A stretch of DNA of 64,000 nt from CAZMGB01 sp964565775. GTDB taxonomy: Bacteria; Chloroflexota; Dehalococcoidia; DSTF01; JALHUB01. Below the pieces are notes generated by a model, which saw only the letters and a program-made list of their open reading frames with translations, was not told the DNA's origin and ran no database searches. Within the stretch, counting starts at the first letter, position 1; every line of letters starts with the position of its first letter. The stretch covers positions 33,731 through 97,730 of the forward strand of contig CAZMGB010000013.1 in the NCBI GenBank assembly GCA_964565775.1, given 5' to 3'. The position numbers were made by a program, and so were the translations under genes. Shown here in pieces: positions 44,739-53,273 of this stretch.

Positions 44739-46040
44739 CTACTCGCCCGATCGGGGCGTATCAAGAGGGGAGGCGGCCGAGCGCCAGATCTCGGACCGGA
44801 ATGTGGCCATGTCAACGGTCTGCCCCTCCAGCCGCGACCGCTCGGCAGCGAAACCCATCAGGTGGCTCTCCAGCGTCACCCGACCGGAGGCGAGCACATC
44901 GTCACGCGCGTTGCGCCCGACGACGCCCACGAAGTGACGAAGCAGGCCTTCGTCGCCGCCGCCGTGCCCGAAGGGGCTGAACGGCACCTCGATGCGCTCG
45001 GGAGTCAGTTCGCCGTGCCGGTGGACCTCGATCTCCCCCTTCTCGAAGCTGCCGCGTAGCTCCCCCAGGCTGCCGCTGGCCCGGATCGTCCGCGACGCGA
45101 CGGCCGCGAAACCGTTCATCACGAACGTCGCCGTCACGCCGCCCTCGAACTCGAGCGCCATCACCTGGTGATCGACAACGTCGTTCCCCGCGTGCCAGAC
45201 GCAGCGGCCGTAGGGGCCTGCCTCCAGGGCGCGTCGACGGGTCTCCAGATCCGTCGCCAGCGAGACGTCGGACCAGGGCCAGGTGTCATGCTCCTTCAGG
45301 TAGAAGCGGAGGGCGGAGTGGATGCATACCGGCTCCGCGGGGCAGCCATCGGTGCAGCGGGCCGTCGCCCCCTCCGGAGCCTCCTCCGGACGGAAGTGGC
45401 GCAGCGAGCCAGCGGAGCTGACCCGCAGGCAAGGGCTGCCGACAAACCAGGCCATGAGGTCGAGGTCGTGGCAGCACTTGGCGAGGATCATCGGGGCGGC
45501 ATTGCGGGTGTTGCCCCACTTGCCGCGCACGAAGCTGTGCGTCATGTGCCAGTAGACCACGTTCTCTGCCATCGAGAGGGTGATGAGGTCACCGAGGACG
45601 CCCGAGGCGATTACCTCGCGGACGCGTACGTAGAACGGCGTGTAGCGGAGGCAGTGGCCGATCTGGAGCAGACGGCCGGCGCTGTCGGCGGCCTCCACCA
45701 CGCGCACGCAGTCCACCGCGTTCGGGGCGATGGGCTTCTCCAGGAGTACGTCGTAACCGGCGGCGAGAGCGGCGAGGGCCGGCTCAAGATGGGCATGGTC
45801 CGGGGTAGCGATGATGGCGACGCGCGCCAGGGGTGGTCCTTCCAGGAGGGGCCGCCAGTCTCGAAACGAGCGCTCGGCAGGAATCTCGTGCGCTCGCACG
45901 AAGACATCCCGTCGCTCCGCATCCGGCTCGGCGACGGCCACGACGCGCAGGCTCGCCGGGTTCGCCAGGGCGAAGGCGCCGTACGTATCGCGTCCGCGCA
46001 GCCCTGCCCCAATGACAACAGCTTCGACAGGTTCGGCCAA
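44739..46040 (-). CDS. Gfo/Idh/MocA-family oxidoreductase
   Basis: This protein of about 433 residues has the N-terminal Rossmann motif VEAVVIGAGLRGRDTYGAFA and the EKP motif (LLEKPIAPNAVDC). A Cys-rich insert (about 245-270) and a C-terminal beta-sheet domain follow. The TTG start at 46040, preceded by GGGAGGTGG, gives the canonical N-terminus; the frame is open further up to ATG 46088. It probably oxidises a sugar, cyclitol or glycoside with NAD. Confidence 0.88.
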   Translation of the reverse strand: MAEPVEAVVIGAGLRGRDTYGAFALANPASLRVVAVAEPDAERRDVFVRAHEIPAERSFRDWRPLLEGPPLARVAIIATPDHAHLEPALAALAAGYDVLLEKPIAPNAVDCVRVVEAADSAGRLLQIGHCLRYTPFYVRVREVIASGVLGDLITLSMAENVVYWHMTHSFVRGKWGNTRNAAPMILAKCCHDLDLMAWFVGSPCLRVSSAGSLRHFRPEEAPEGATARCTDGCPAEPVCIHSALRFYLKEHDTWPWSDVSLATDLETRRRALEAGPYGRCVWHAGNDVVDHQVMALEFEGGVTATFVMNGFAAVASRTIRASGSLGELRGSFEKGEIEVHRHGELTPERIEVPFSPFGHGGGDEGLLRHFVGVVGRNARDDVLASGRVTLESHLMGFAAERSRLEGQTVDMATFRSEIWRSAASPLDTPRSGE

Positions 46041-46412
46041 GCTCCACCTCCCACGCAGCAGACTCTGGTCTGATTCTAGTCCAGCCATGGCCCTCGGTAA
46101 ACGGCCCCGGGCCGAGGGCGAGAGGCCATCTCCTCCAGACTGTGACACTGCGGGCAAGATCGGCAAGCCGCCTGTGAATAACTGCGTCGCGCGGGAGCCG
46201 CCGCCGAAACCAGCCCGTTTCGCTCCCCTGTGCGCGGGTGAGCCAGATGGTGTAGAGTTGACCCTTGGGCTCGTTCGCGTCCATAATCCCAATGACGATT
46301 CTTGTGCGAGACAGCGAGTGTCCTTCGTTCGCCCAAGCCCCGACGACTTCCCCGCGCGGGCCACGCGGTAGGACTGGTCTCTCCAAAGGGCGGCGGGGTC
46401 CCGGCAATCGGC
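46041..46412. other. Intergenic region between Gfo/Idh gene and LivG operon
   Basis: This is a divergent gene-free region. The promoter of the transport operon lies in its right end (46413). I see no repeat, RNA gene or open frame with family features. Confidence 0.5.
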
Positions 46413-46440
46413 TTGACAGCCCTGGGCAAGACACCATAAT
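46413..46440 (+). promoter_or_regulatory. Sigma-70-type promoter of the transport operon
   Basis: TTGACA (46413-46418), a 16-base spacer and CATAAT (46435-46440) match the vegetative consensus closely. It lies about 78 bases upstream of the LivG start. Confidence 0.7.
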
Positions 46441-46517
46441 GCGCTTGTGCAAGATAGGCCCGCAGGTTGGGGCCCAGACCCGAAGCTTCGGAGCGGATTT
46501 CGGCCGGTAGGGAGGGA

Positions 46518-47297
46518 ATGAGCCAGCTTCAGATCACTGACCTCTCTATTTCATTCGGCGGCATCGTCGCCCTGGACGGCGTATCGTTCGACGTCGAGCG
46601 GGGGCAGATTGTAGGCCTGATCGGTCCCAACGGCGCGGGCAAGACCACAATCTTCAATTGCATCACGCGCGTGTACGAGCCGGACAGCGGCTCTATCATG
46701 TTCGAAGGGCGGAACCTCCTGCATATGGCCCCCCACCAGGTAATCCAGGCGGGGATCGCGCGTACCTTCCAGAACGTCGAGCTCTTCCGCTCCATGACAG
46801 TCCTCGGAAACCTCATGGTGGGCCAGCACTCACAGCTTCGGAGCAACGTCTTCGAGTGCGCTTTCAGGCTGCCCAAGGTCTTCTCCGAGGAGAAGCTCGC
46901 CAGGGACAGGGCCATGGAGATCCTCGACTTCATGAATCTGCTCAACGTCCGCGACATACCGGCGGCCGCCCTGCCTTTCGCCATGCAGAAGCGCGTCGAG
47001 ATGGCCAGGGCGATGGTCTCACGACCGCGGTTCCTGCTGCTGGACGAGCCCGCCAGCGGCCTCAGCCACGAGGAGCTCTTCGGCCTGGGCGACCTCATCC
47101 GGCTCATCCGGGACGAACTGGGGGTGACGATCTTCCTCGTCGAGCACCATATGGCGCTCGTCATGGACGTATCTGAGCGCGTCTGCGTGCTGGACTTCGG
47201 CAGGAAGATAGCGGAGGGGACGCCCGCCGAGGTTCAGAGCGACGCTTCGGTCATTGAGGCCTACCTCGGGGAAGGCAACGGTCGTGCTTCAGATTAA
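46518..47297 (+). CDS. livG: Branched-chain amino-acid-type ABC transporter ATP-binding protein (LivG-like)
   Basis: This 259-residue protein starts LQITDLSISFGGIVALDGVS and has Walker A GPNGAGKTT (36-44), Walker B LLLDEPASGL and an H-loop LVEHHM. The signature reads LPFAMQKRVE instead of LSGGQ, as is common in LivG. ATG 46518 follows GGAGGGA and overlaps the start of the LivF gene region by a few bases. The substrate is unknown; the family moves amino acids, amides or aromatic acids. Confidence 0.93.
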   Translation: MSQLQITDLSISFGGIVALDGVSFDVERGQIVGLIGPNGAGKTTIFNCITRVYEPDSGSIMFEGRNLLHMAPHQVIQAGIARTFQNVELFRSMTVLGNLMVGQHSQLRSNVFECAFRLPKVFSEEKLARDRAMEILDFMNLLNVRDIPAAALPFAMQKRVEMARAMVSRPRFLLLDEPASGLSHEELFGLGDLIRLIRDELGVTIFLVEHHMALVMDVSERVCVLDFGRKIAEGTPAEVQSDASVIEAYLGEGNGRASD

Positions 47298-47991
47298 GGA
47301 CATCCATGCCTCCTACGGCCCCATCCTTGCCCTCCGCAACGTCTCCCTGGAGGTGCCCGAGCACGGCATCATCACTATCCTGGGAGCCAACGGAGCTGGG
47401 AAGAGCTCCACGTTGCGGGCCATCTCCGGCCTCGTGCGCATAAGCAGCGGCAGCATTGAGTTCGAGGGCCACCGCATCGACCGACTGGCGCCGGAGAGGA
47501 TCGTGGAGATGGGCATCGTCCAGGTCCCCGAGGGCCGCCAGCTCTTCACCGATCTGTCGGTCCTTGAGAACCTGCGCCTGGGGGCCTACACGCGGCGCGA
47601 TGGCGACGGCGTGAGACGGGACATGCAGCGCGTGTTCGAGTACTTCCCTGTCCTTGCCGAGCGGCAGAAGCAGTCCGCCGGCACCCTGAGCGGCGGCGAG
47701 CAGCAGATGCTGGCTATCGGGCGCGCCCTCATGGCCAAGCCGCGGCTTCTCCTGCTGGACGAACCCTCGCTCGGCCTCGCGCCCATCGTCACCCGCGAGA
47801 TCTTCGACATCGTCACCACCCTCAACGCCGACGAAGGGCTCACGATCCTTCTCGTGGAGCAGAACGCCCGCCTGGCCCTGGGCATAGCCCAGTACGGCTA
47901 TGTGCTGGAGACCGGTGCCGTGGTCCTGCACAACACAAGCGAGAACCTCCGGCAGGATGAGGACGTGCGCAGGTCTTATCTCGGGTACTGA
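47284..47991 (+). CDS. livF: Branched-chain amino-acid-type ABC transporter ATP-binding protein (LivF-like)
   Basis: This protein of about 235 residues has Walker A GANGAGKSS, signature LSGGEQQML, Walker B LLLDEPSLGL and ends YLGY. GTG 47284 lies 14 bases inside the LivG end. It is the second ATPase of a LivGF heterodimer. It follows LivG and precedes LivH by 30 bases. Confidence 0.93.
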   Translation: MLQIKDIHASYGPILALRNVSLEVPEHGIITILGANGAGKSSTLRAISGLVRISSGSIEFEGHRIDRLAPERIVEMGIVQVPEGRQLFTDLSVLENLRLGAYTRRDGDGVRRDMQRVFEYFPVLAERQKQSAGTLSGGEQQMLAIGRALMAKPRLLLLDEPSLGLAPIVTREIFDIVTTLNADEGLTILLVEQNARLALGIAQYGYVLETGAVVLHNTSENLRQDEDVRRSYLGY

Positions 47992-48021
47992 GCCGGATAG
48001 CGAAGGTAGGCGAGACCCCAA

Positions 48022-48897
48022 ATGGCGGAGTTTCTACAACAGGTCCTCAGCGGCATCGCGAGTGGCAGCGTCTTCGCCATCCTGGCCCTGGCGCTCGTGA
48101 TGATCTACAGGTCGACCGACGTCCTCAATTTCGCCCAGGGCGAGATGGCCCTGTTCAGCACCTTCGTAGCCTGGACGTTCTTGACAACGATGGACTTCTG
48201 GCCCGCTTTCTTCCTCGCCCTGGTGGTAGCCGGCGCCATGGGCGCCGCCCTGGAGCGATTCGTGCTGCGACCCGTGGAGGACGCGCCGGTGCTGAACGCG
48301 GTGATCGTCACACTTGGCCTGTTCACGGTCTTCAGCGGGCTGTCTCTCACGGTTTGGGGGTCCCTCCCGAAGAGTTTCGGTCCGTTTTCCGTCTTCAAGG
48401 GCCCGCCCGTCGACATCGGCCCGGCTTCTATCGGCCAGGCCAACGTCGGCATCCTGGTATCGGCCGTGGTAATCATGGCCCTCCTGTACCTGCTCTTCCA
48501 GCGAACGAAGCTGGGGCTGGCCATGCGAGCCGTCGCTCAGAACCGCACGGCCAGCCGGCTGGTGGGGATCCGCGTCGGCCAGATCCTCAGCATCGGCTGG
48601 GGGCTCTCGGCGGCTGTGGGAGCCGTGGCGGGAGTCCTCGTCGCCCAGACCTCAGGGCTGAGCCTGGCCCTGATGTTCAACGTCCTGCTGTTCGCCTTCG
48701 CTGCTGCAGTCCTGGGTGGACTCGATAGCCCCATCGGGGCCATAGTGGGGGGACTCGCCATCGGCATCATCAAGAATCTGGCGGGCACCTACATCGACCC
48801 CGGCGTTGACGTCACCGTCGCGTTCCTGGTCATCGTTCTCGTTTTGATGGTCCGTCCGACCGGCATCTTCGGGCACCAAGTGCTGAAGAGAGTGTAA
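48022..48897 (+). CDS. livH: Branched-chain amino-acid-type ABC permease (LivH-like)
   Basis: This 291-residue membrane protein has the LivH features ASGSVFAILALALVMIYRST, GLAMRAVAQNRTASRLVGIR and the final FGHQVLKRV. It has about eight membrane helices. It follows LivF and is 3 bases from LivM. Confidence 0.95.
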   Translation: MAEFLQQVLSGIASGSVFAILALALVMIYRSTDVLNFAQGEMALFSTFVAWTFLTTMDFWPAFFLALVVAGAMGAALERFVLRPVEDAPVLNAVIVTLGLFTVFSGLSLTVWGSLPKSFGPFSVFKGPPVDIGPASIGQANVGILVSAVVIMALLYLLFQRTKLGLAMRAVAQNRTASRLVGIRVGQILSIGWGLSAAVGAVAGVLVAQTSGLSLALMFNVLLFAFAAAVLGGLDSPIGAIVGGLAIGIIKNLAGTYIDPGVDVTVAFLVIVLVLMVRPTGIFGHQVLKRV

Positions 48898-48900
48898 GGC

Positions 48901-50121
48901 GTGAGCGAGACCCTGCTGCGGCCCCGGACAGTCGGCTTCGTCCTGCTGGCCGCCCTGATCATCATCTTCCCCTATCTCCATACGTGGCCTTTCTTCGGGG
49001 GATTCATCGGCCCCTTCCGGACGTTCCAGGCCACCATGTTCGCCGTCTGGCTGCTGGTCGTGCTGAGCATGAACCTGCTGACCGGCTACAGCGGCCAGAT
49101 CTCGCTGGGTCACGCGGCGCTGGTGGCCGTGGGGGCATACGTCACGGCCATACTCTTCAGCCAGTACTCGTTCCCCCTGGGACTGGCCATCCTAGTGGCG
49201 GGGCTCGCCACCGGCGTCCTGGGGGGCGTGGTCATCGGCATGCCCGCCGTGCGCCTGAGCGGACCCTACCTGGCGATCGCCACCTTCGCCCTCATCGTCG
49301 CCCTGCCCCAAATACTGAAGATCGACATCCACGTCGCCGGTCTTACTATAGACGTCACCCACTGGACGAAGGGGACCCGTGGGATCAGCATCGGGGAGAT
49401 ACAGCCGCCGGGGCTGGTGGACGGGCTCGTGGACCAGCGGCAGTGGCTGTATTACATGTCGATTCTCCCGGCCGTGCTCATGACGTTCCTGGCCTGGAAC
49501 CTGATCCGCAGCCGGATCGGGCGGGCCTTCGTCGCTCTGCGCGACAGCGAGGTCGGTGCCGAGCAGATGGGAGTGAACGTACGATTCTACAAGGGGCTGG
49601 CCTTCGGCGTCAGCTCCTGCTACGCGGGAGTTGGGGGCGGTCTGTTCCTCATGGCCCAGACCATCGTCAGCCCCGGCAGCATGGACGTTCTCTCGTCCAT
49701 CAACTTCCTCGTGGCCATTGTCATAGGAGGCCTGGCGACCATCCTCGGTTCGGTCATCGGGGCGCTCTACCTCACCTTCCAGTCGGAGCTTGTGAGCAGG
49801 TTCGCCCCCGAGATCGCCAGACTCGTTCCAGGCCAGCTCGTCCAGGACCCGGAGACGCTGCGCGGCGTCATCTTCGGCTCCCTCCTCGTCATCACGATAA
49901 TTTCCTTCCCGCGGGGGCTCGCCGGGGCCATCCACAACCTGCTAAGATGGAGCCCTGCCCAGGCTGAATGGCCGCCGGACCTGCGCCGGTGGCTTTCGAG
50001 GCTACAGGAGGCGGGACCCTTCATGCGCTTAAGGTGGCTCAATCGAGTGGCCGGTCCAAAAGGCGGCCATCGAGATCCTACGGACGAGACTCCAGACCGC
50101 CCGGACGAGGGAAGGGGGTGA
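48901..50121 (+). CDS. livM: Branched-chain amino-acid-type ABC permease (LivM-like) with C-terminal tail
   Basis: This 406-residue protein carries the LivM motifs MNLLTGYSGQISLGHAALVA, GRAFVALRDSEVGAEQMGVN and VIGGLATILGSVIGALYL. GTG 48901 is the start. A charged, Pro/Arg-rich tail of about 60 residues at the C-terminus is not part of the permease fold and is probably cytosolic. Confidence 0.92.
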   Translation: MSETLLRPRTVGFVLLAALIIIFPYLHTWPFFGGFIGPFRTFQATMFAVWLLVVLSMNLLTGYSGQISLGHAALVAVGAYVTAILFSQYSFPLGLAILVAGLATGVLGGVVIGMPAVRLSGPYLAIATFALIVALPQILKIDIHVAGLTIDVTHWTKGTRGISIGEIQPPGLVDGLVDQRQWLYYMSILPAVLMTFLAWNLIRSRIGRAFVALRDSEVGAEQMGVNVRFYKGLAFGVSSCYAGVGGGLFLMAQTIVSPGSMDVLSSINFLVAIVIGGLATILGSVIGALYLTFQSELVSRFAPEIARLVPGQLVQDPETLRGVIFGSLLVITIISFPRGLAGAIHNLLRWSPAQAEWPPDLRRWLSRLQEAGPFMRLRWLNRVAGPKGGHRDPTDETPDRPDEGRG

Positions 50122-50142
50122 TTCTCAGAACCCATCTTTGCT

Positions 50143-50159
50143 CTATATTCGCAATATAG
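50143..50159. promoter_or_regulatory. 17-bp perfect palindrome before the first binding-protein gene
   Basis: CTATATT-CGC-AATATAG has two perfect 7-base arms and lies in the leader, 28 bases before ATG 50188. It may be a repressor operator or an mRNA stem. The paralogous leader before 51845 has an aligned but degenerate sequence without the palindrome. Confidence 0.45.
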
Positions 50160-50187
50160 GGAGAGAATCATGCAGGGAGGTGAACTG

Positions 50188-51528
50188 ATGCGAAGGCCCC
50201 GTATCCTCTGGATCCTTGGGACCGCCGTGGCGCTGCTAGCGGTAGCGGCGGTGGCTTGCGGCGGCGGAAAAGAGAAAGGGGCAACGCCGCCGGCGGGGAC
50301 GCCAGTTGCGGAAACACCCTCGGCCGTGCCCGCGGAGGTGCCGGGCGTCACCGACACCGAAATCCTCCTCGGCACGCACCAGCCACTTACAGGGCCCGTC
50401 GCCGCCTACTCGCAGATCGCAAAGGCCACGAAGGCCTACTTCGACTACATAAACGACACTGAAGGCGGCGTCTACGGCCGCAAGATCACGTACCTGATCG
50501 AGGACGACCAGTACTCGCCGCCCCTGACGGTGGAGGTAGTGAGGAAGCTGGTGGAGCAGGATCACGTCTTCGCCATCCTCAACGGTCTGGGAACCGCCAC
50601 CCACATGCAGGTCGTAGACTACCTCCGAGACCGGAACATCCCCGACCTGTTCCCGAGCACGGGCGCCCTGGAGTGGGTCAGAGACCCGGCGGCCAGGCCC
50701 AACGTCTTCGGCATCCTCCCCAACTACATCGCCGAGGGCATCTTGTACGGAAAGTACATCGTGGAGAACTACCCCGGCGCGAAGATCGGCGTCGTCGGGC
50801 AGAACGATGACTTCGGGACCGACTGCTTCGATGGCCTTCAGAGGGGCGTGGGCAACGCGAACGAGATCCTGCCGATGGAGACGTTTGAGTTCACGGACCC
50901 GGACGTCAATTCCCAGGTCGACCGGCTCCAGGCGGAAGGTGCGGGGGTGCTCGTCGTCTTTGCGACTCCCGCCCAGGCCCCCGCCGCCATCAGGCACGCT
51001 CGGGCCGACCTGGGCTGGGACGTGCCCATTCTCATGGACTTCGTCAGCGCCAACGAGATTGTCATCGCTCTGGCGGGGGCGGACAACATGAACGGCGTCA
51101 TCACCGCCGTCGCGCTCCATCAGATCTACGAGACTGATGTACCCGCCGTCCAGCTTCACATCGACAACATGGCGAAGTACGGCAGCCTGACGAACCCAGG
51201 GTACCTCACCCTCTACGGCCAGTCGGTGGCAGAGACTACAATCAACGCCCTCAAGGAGGCGGGCCCTACCCTCACCCGCGAAGGCCTGATCAACGCGCTC
51301 GAAAGCGCACCCGCCTTCAAGTGCTCCGTCTGCTTGTTCGCAGGCCAATACAGCCCGACGGATCACGACGGCCAGCAGTCGCTGATGTTCGCCCGCGTCG
51401 AGCTGGCACCGGGGGACCCCGTGGGGGCGAGATACGTGCCCTTCGGCGACGCCTACACGTGGGAAGGTGTCAACCCGGACAGCATGACCGCAGACGACGT
51501 GACGACGGTGCCATCGCCCTACCAGTAA
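50188..51528 (+). CDS. ABC transporter substrate-binding lipoprotein 1 (LivK/urea-amide type)
   Basis: This protein of about 446 residues has a signal with a lipobox AVAC (VAAVACGGG), so it is a lipoprotein. A Pro/Thr linker follows, then a periplasmic-binding-protein type I fold (TDTEILLGTHQPLTGPVAAY, GGVYGRKITYLIEDDQYSPP). GGGAGGTGAACTG precedes ATG 50188. It serves the LivHMGF permease. A close paralog follows at 51845. Ligand could be an amino acid, amide or aromatic compound. Confidence 0.9.
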   Translation: MRRPRILWILGTAVALLAVAAVACGGGKEKGATPPAGTPVAETPSAVPAEVPGVTDTEILLGTHQPLTGPVAAYSQIAKATKAYFDYINDTEGGVYGRKITYLIEDDQYSPPLTVEVVRKLVEQDHVFAILNGLGTATHMQVVDYLRDRNIPDLFPSTGALEWVRDPAARPNVFGILPNYIAEGILYGKYIVENYPGAKIGVVGQNDDFGTDCFDGLQRGVGNANEILPMETFEFTDPDVNSQVDRLQAEGAGVLVVFATPAQAPAAIRHARADLGWDVPILMDFVSANEIVIALAGADNMNGVITAVALHQIYETDVPAVQLHIDNMAKYGSLTNPGYLTLYGQSVAETTINALKEAGPTLTREGLINALESAPAFKCSVCLFAGQYSPTDHDGQQSLMFARVELAPGDPVGARYVPFGDAYTWEGVNPDSMTADDVTTVPSPYQ

Positions 51529-51844
51529 GCCCGGCACCGCCGGGTAGGACATCACAGGCGCGGGCGGCGGGGCGCCCCCCGCGCCCCGCCACACCGGGGG
51601 GGGCGCGAGGGAGAAGCCCCCCCCCCAACNNNNNNNNNNTTCCCCCCCCCCGGGGGGGGGGGGGGGGCGGCGGGGGGGGCCCGTCAAGACTGGAGGTGAC
51701 TCGAGGAAGAAGCCAGCCCCCAAACGCGCCGTCGAGACTCAAGAGCTGAGAGCCCTGACCGTCGAGACGGGCAGAGAGGGCGACTCACATATCTTCGCTC
51801 CGTGTTCGTACCTGAGGGAAAGACCGATGCAGCAAGGTGGACAA
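51529..51844. other. Assembly gap and low-quality sequence
   Basis: A run of ten N (51630-51639) is flanked by long C and G homopolymers, a sign of a scaffold join of unknown length. Nothing reliable can be called between about 51555 and 51690. From about 51700 the sequence looks normal and leads into the second binding-protein gene. Confidence 0.85.
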
Positions 51845-53179
51845 GTGAAAAAGCCCCATATCCTCTGGATCCTCGGCATCGCCGTGGCGCTGCTTGCACT
51901 CGTGGCCGTGGCCTGCGGCGGGGGAGAGGAGAAGAAGGTAACACCGGCGGCCGGAACGCCGGCCGCGGAAACACCCTCGCCCACGACCGAGGAGGTGCCG
52001 GGCGTCACCGACACAGAGGTAGTCTTCGGGACACACCAGCCCCTCACCGGCATCGCCGCCAGCTACTCACAGATCGCCAAGGTCACAAAGGCCTACTTCG
52101 ACTACATCAACGACACCGAGGGCGGCGTCTACGGCCGCAAGATCAAGCTGCTCATCGAGGACGATCAGTACTCGCCGCCCATGACGGTGCAAGTAGTAAG
52201 GAAGCTGGTGGAGCAGGATCACGTCTTTGCCATCCTCAACGGTCTGGGCGAAGCCACCCACTTGCAGGTGGTGGACTACCTCCGCGACCGCGGTGTGCCG
52301 GACATGTACGTGAGCACCGGCGCCATTGAGTGGGTGAGGGACCCCATAGCCAGGCCCAACGTATTCGGCGCCATCTTCAACTACGTCGGCGAGGGGACGG
52401 TCACCGGCATGTACATCGCCGAGCACTTCCCCGGCAAGAAGCTGGGCTTCATCGGCCAGAACGACTCCTTCGGCTTCGACGCGTTCGACGGCATCCAGAG
52501 GGGCATCGGCGACGCCCTCGAGATACTGCCGATGGAGAAGTTCGAGCCCGCGGACCCCGACGTCAACTCTCAGGTCGACCGACTGCACGCAGAGGGGGCC
52601 GATGTGCTGGCTGTCTGGGGCATCCCTACCCACACCGCCACGGCCATCAGGCACGCCCGGGCCGACCTCGGCTGGGACGTCCCCATATTCATCAGCGAGA
52701 CCGCCACCAACGAGCTCACCCTCGCCCTGGCGGGGGTCGAGAACTCCGAGGGCGTGATCGGCCCGTTGGGCCTGAAGCAGGCGTACGAGACCGACGACCC
52801 CGCCGTCCAGAAGCACATCGAGATCATCAAGAAGTACGCCGGCTTGGACACCCCTAACTACCTCACCTTCTACGGCCAGTACGTAGGCGAGATCACGGTG
52901 CTGACCCTCCAGAAGGCCGGCCCTAACCTCACGCGCGAGGGACTCATCGAGGCGGCCGAGAGCATCAAGGACTGGAAGTGCTCCGTCTGCCTCCTTCCCG
53001 GCAGCATGAGCAAGACTGACCACGACCCCGCCCAGGGCCTGGTCCTGGGCATCGTGGAACTGGCGCCGCAGGACCCTACCGGAGCAAGATGGGTGACCTT
53101 CGGAGACGCTTACACCTGGCAAGGTGTGAACCCCGACGACATCACGCCTGAGACGATCACAAGAGAGCCGTATCCCTAG
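51845..53179 (+). CDS. ABC transporter substrate-binding lipoprotein 2 (paralog of 1)
   Basis: This protein of about 444 residues shares the lipobox (LVAVACGGG), linker and binding fold with the gene at 50188, with long stretches of identity (TKAYFDYINDTEGGVYGRKI). GTG 51845 follows AAGGTGG, the same position as the ATG of paralog 1. It differs in the ligand-lobe region (for example FISETATNELTLALAG against FVSANEIVIALAG), so the two may bind different ligands. Confidence 0.9.
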   Translation: MKKPHILWILGIAVALLALVAVACGGGEEKKVTPAAGTPAAETPSPTTEEVPGVTDTEVVFGTHQPLTGIAASYSQIAKVTKAYFDYINDTEGGVYGRKIKLLIEDDQYSPPMTVQVVRKLVEQDHVFAILNGLGEATHLQVVDYLRDRGVPDMYVSTGAIEWVRDPIARPNVFGAIFNYVGEGTVTGMYIAEHFPGKKLGFIGQNDSFGFDAFDGIQRGIGDALEILPMEKFEPADPDVNSQVDRLHAEGADVLAVWGIPTHTATAIRHARADLGWDVPIFISETATNELTLALAGVENSEGVIGPLGLKQAYETDDPAVQKHIEIIKKYAGLDTPNYLTFYGQYVGEITVLTLQKAGPNLTREGLIEAAESIKDWKCSVCLLPGSMSKTDHDPAQGLVLGIVELAPQDPTGARWVTFGDAYTWQGVNPDDITPETITREPYP

Positions 53180-53210
53180 CGGGTAAGAACCCGCCGAGAC
53201 AGCGAATGAA

Positions 53211-53237
53211 GTGCCGGCGGCTGACAGCCGCCGGCAC
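53211..53237. terminator. Strong hairpin terminator between convergent genes
   Basis: GTGCCGGCGGCT and AGCCGCCGGCAC give a 12-bp perfect stem with a GAC loop, 31 bases after the binding-protein stop. It lies between two converging transcription units, so it probably terminates in both directions. Confidence 0.75.
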
Positions 53238-53273
53238 CTTCGTTTGCGGCTACCGTGCCCTGGCCCCGCCCGC

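Noticed and set aside
46041..46364. N-terminal extension of the Gfo/Idh frame
   Set aside because: The extension has no family match, and the good ribosome site lies before the TTG at 46040.
51600..51690. Extreme C/G runs as a biological repeat
   Set aside because: They flank a run of N and look like a scaffold join.
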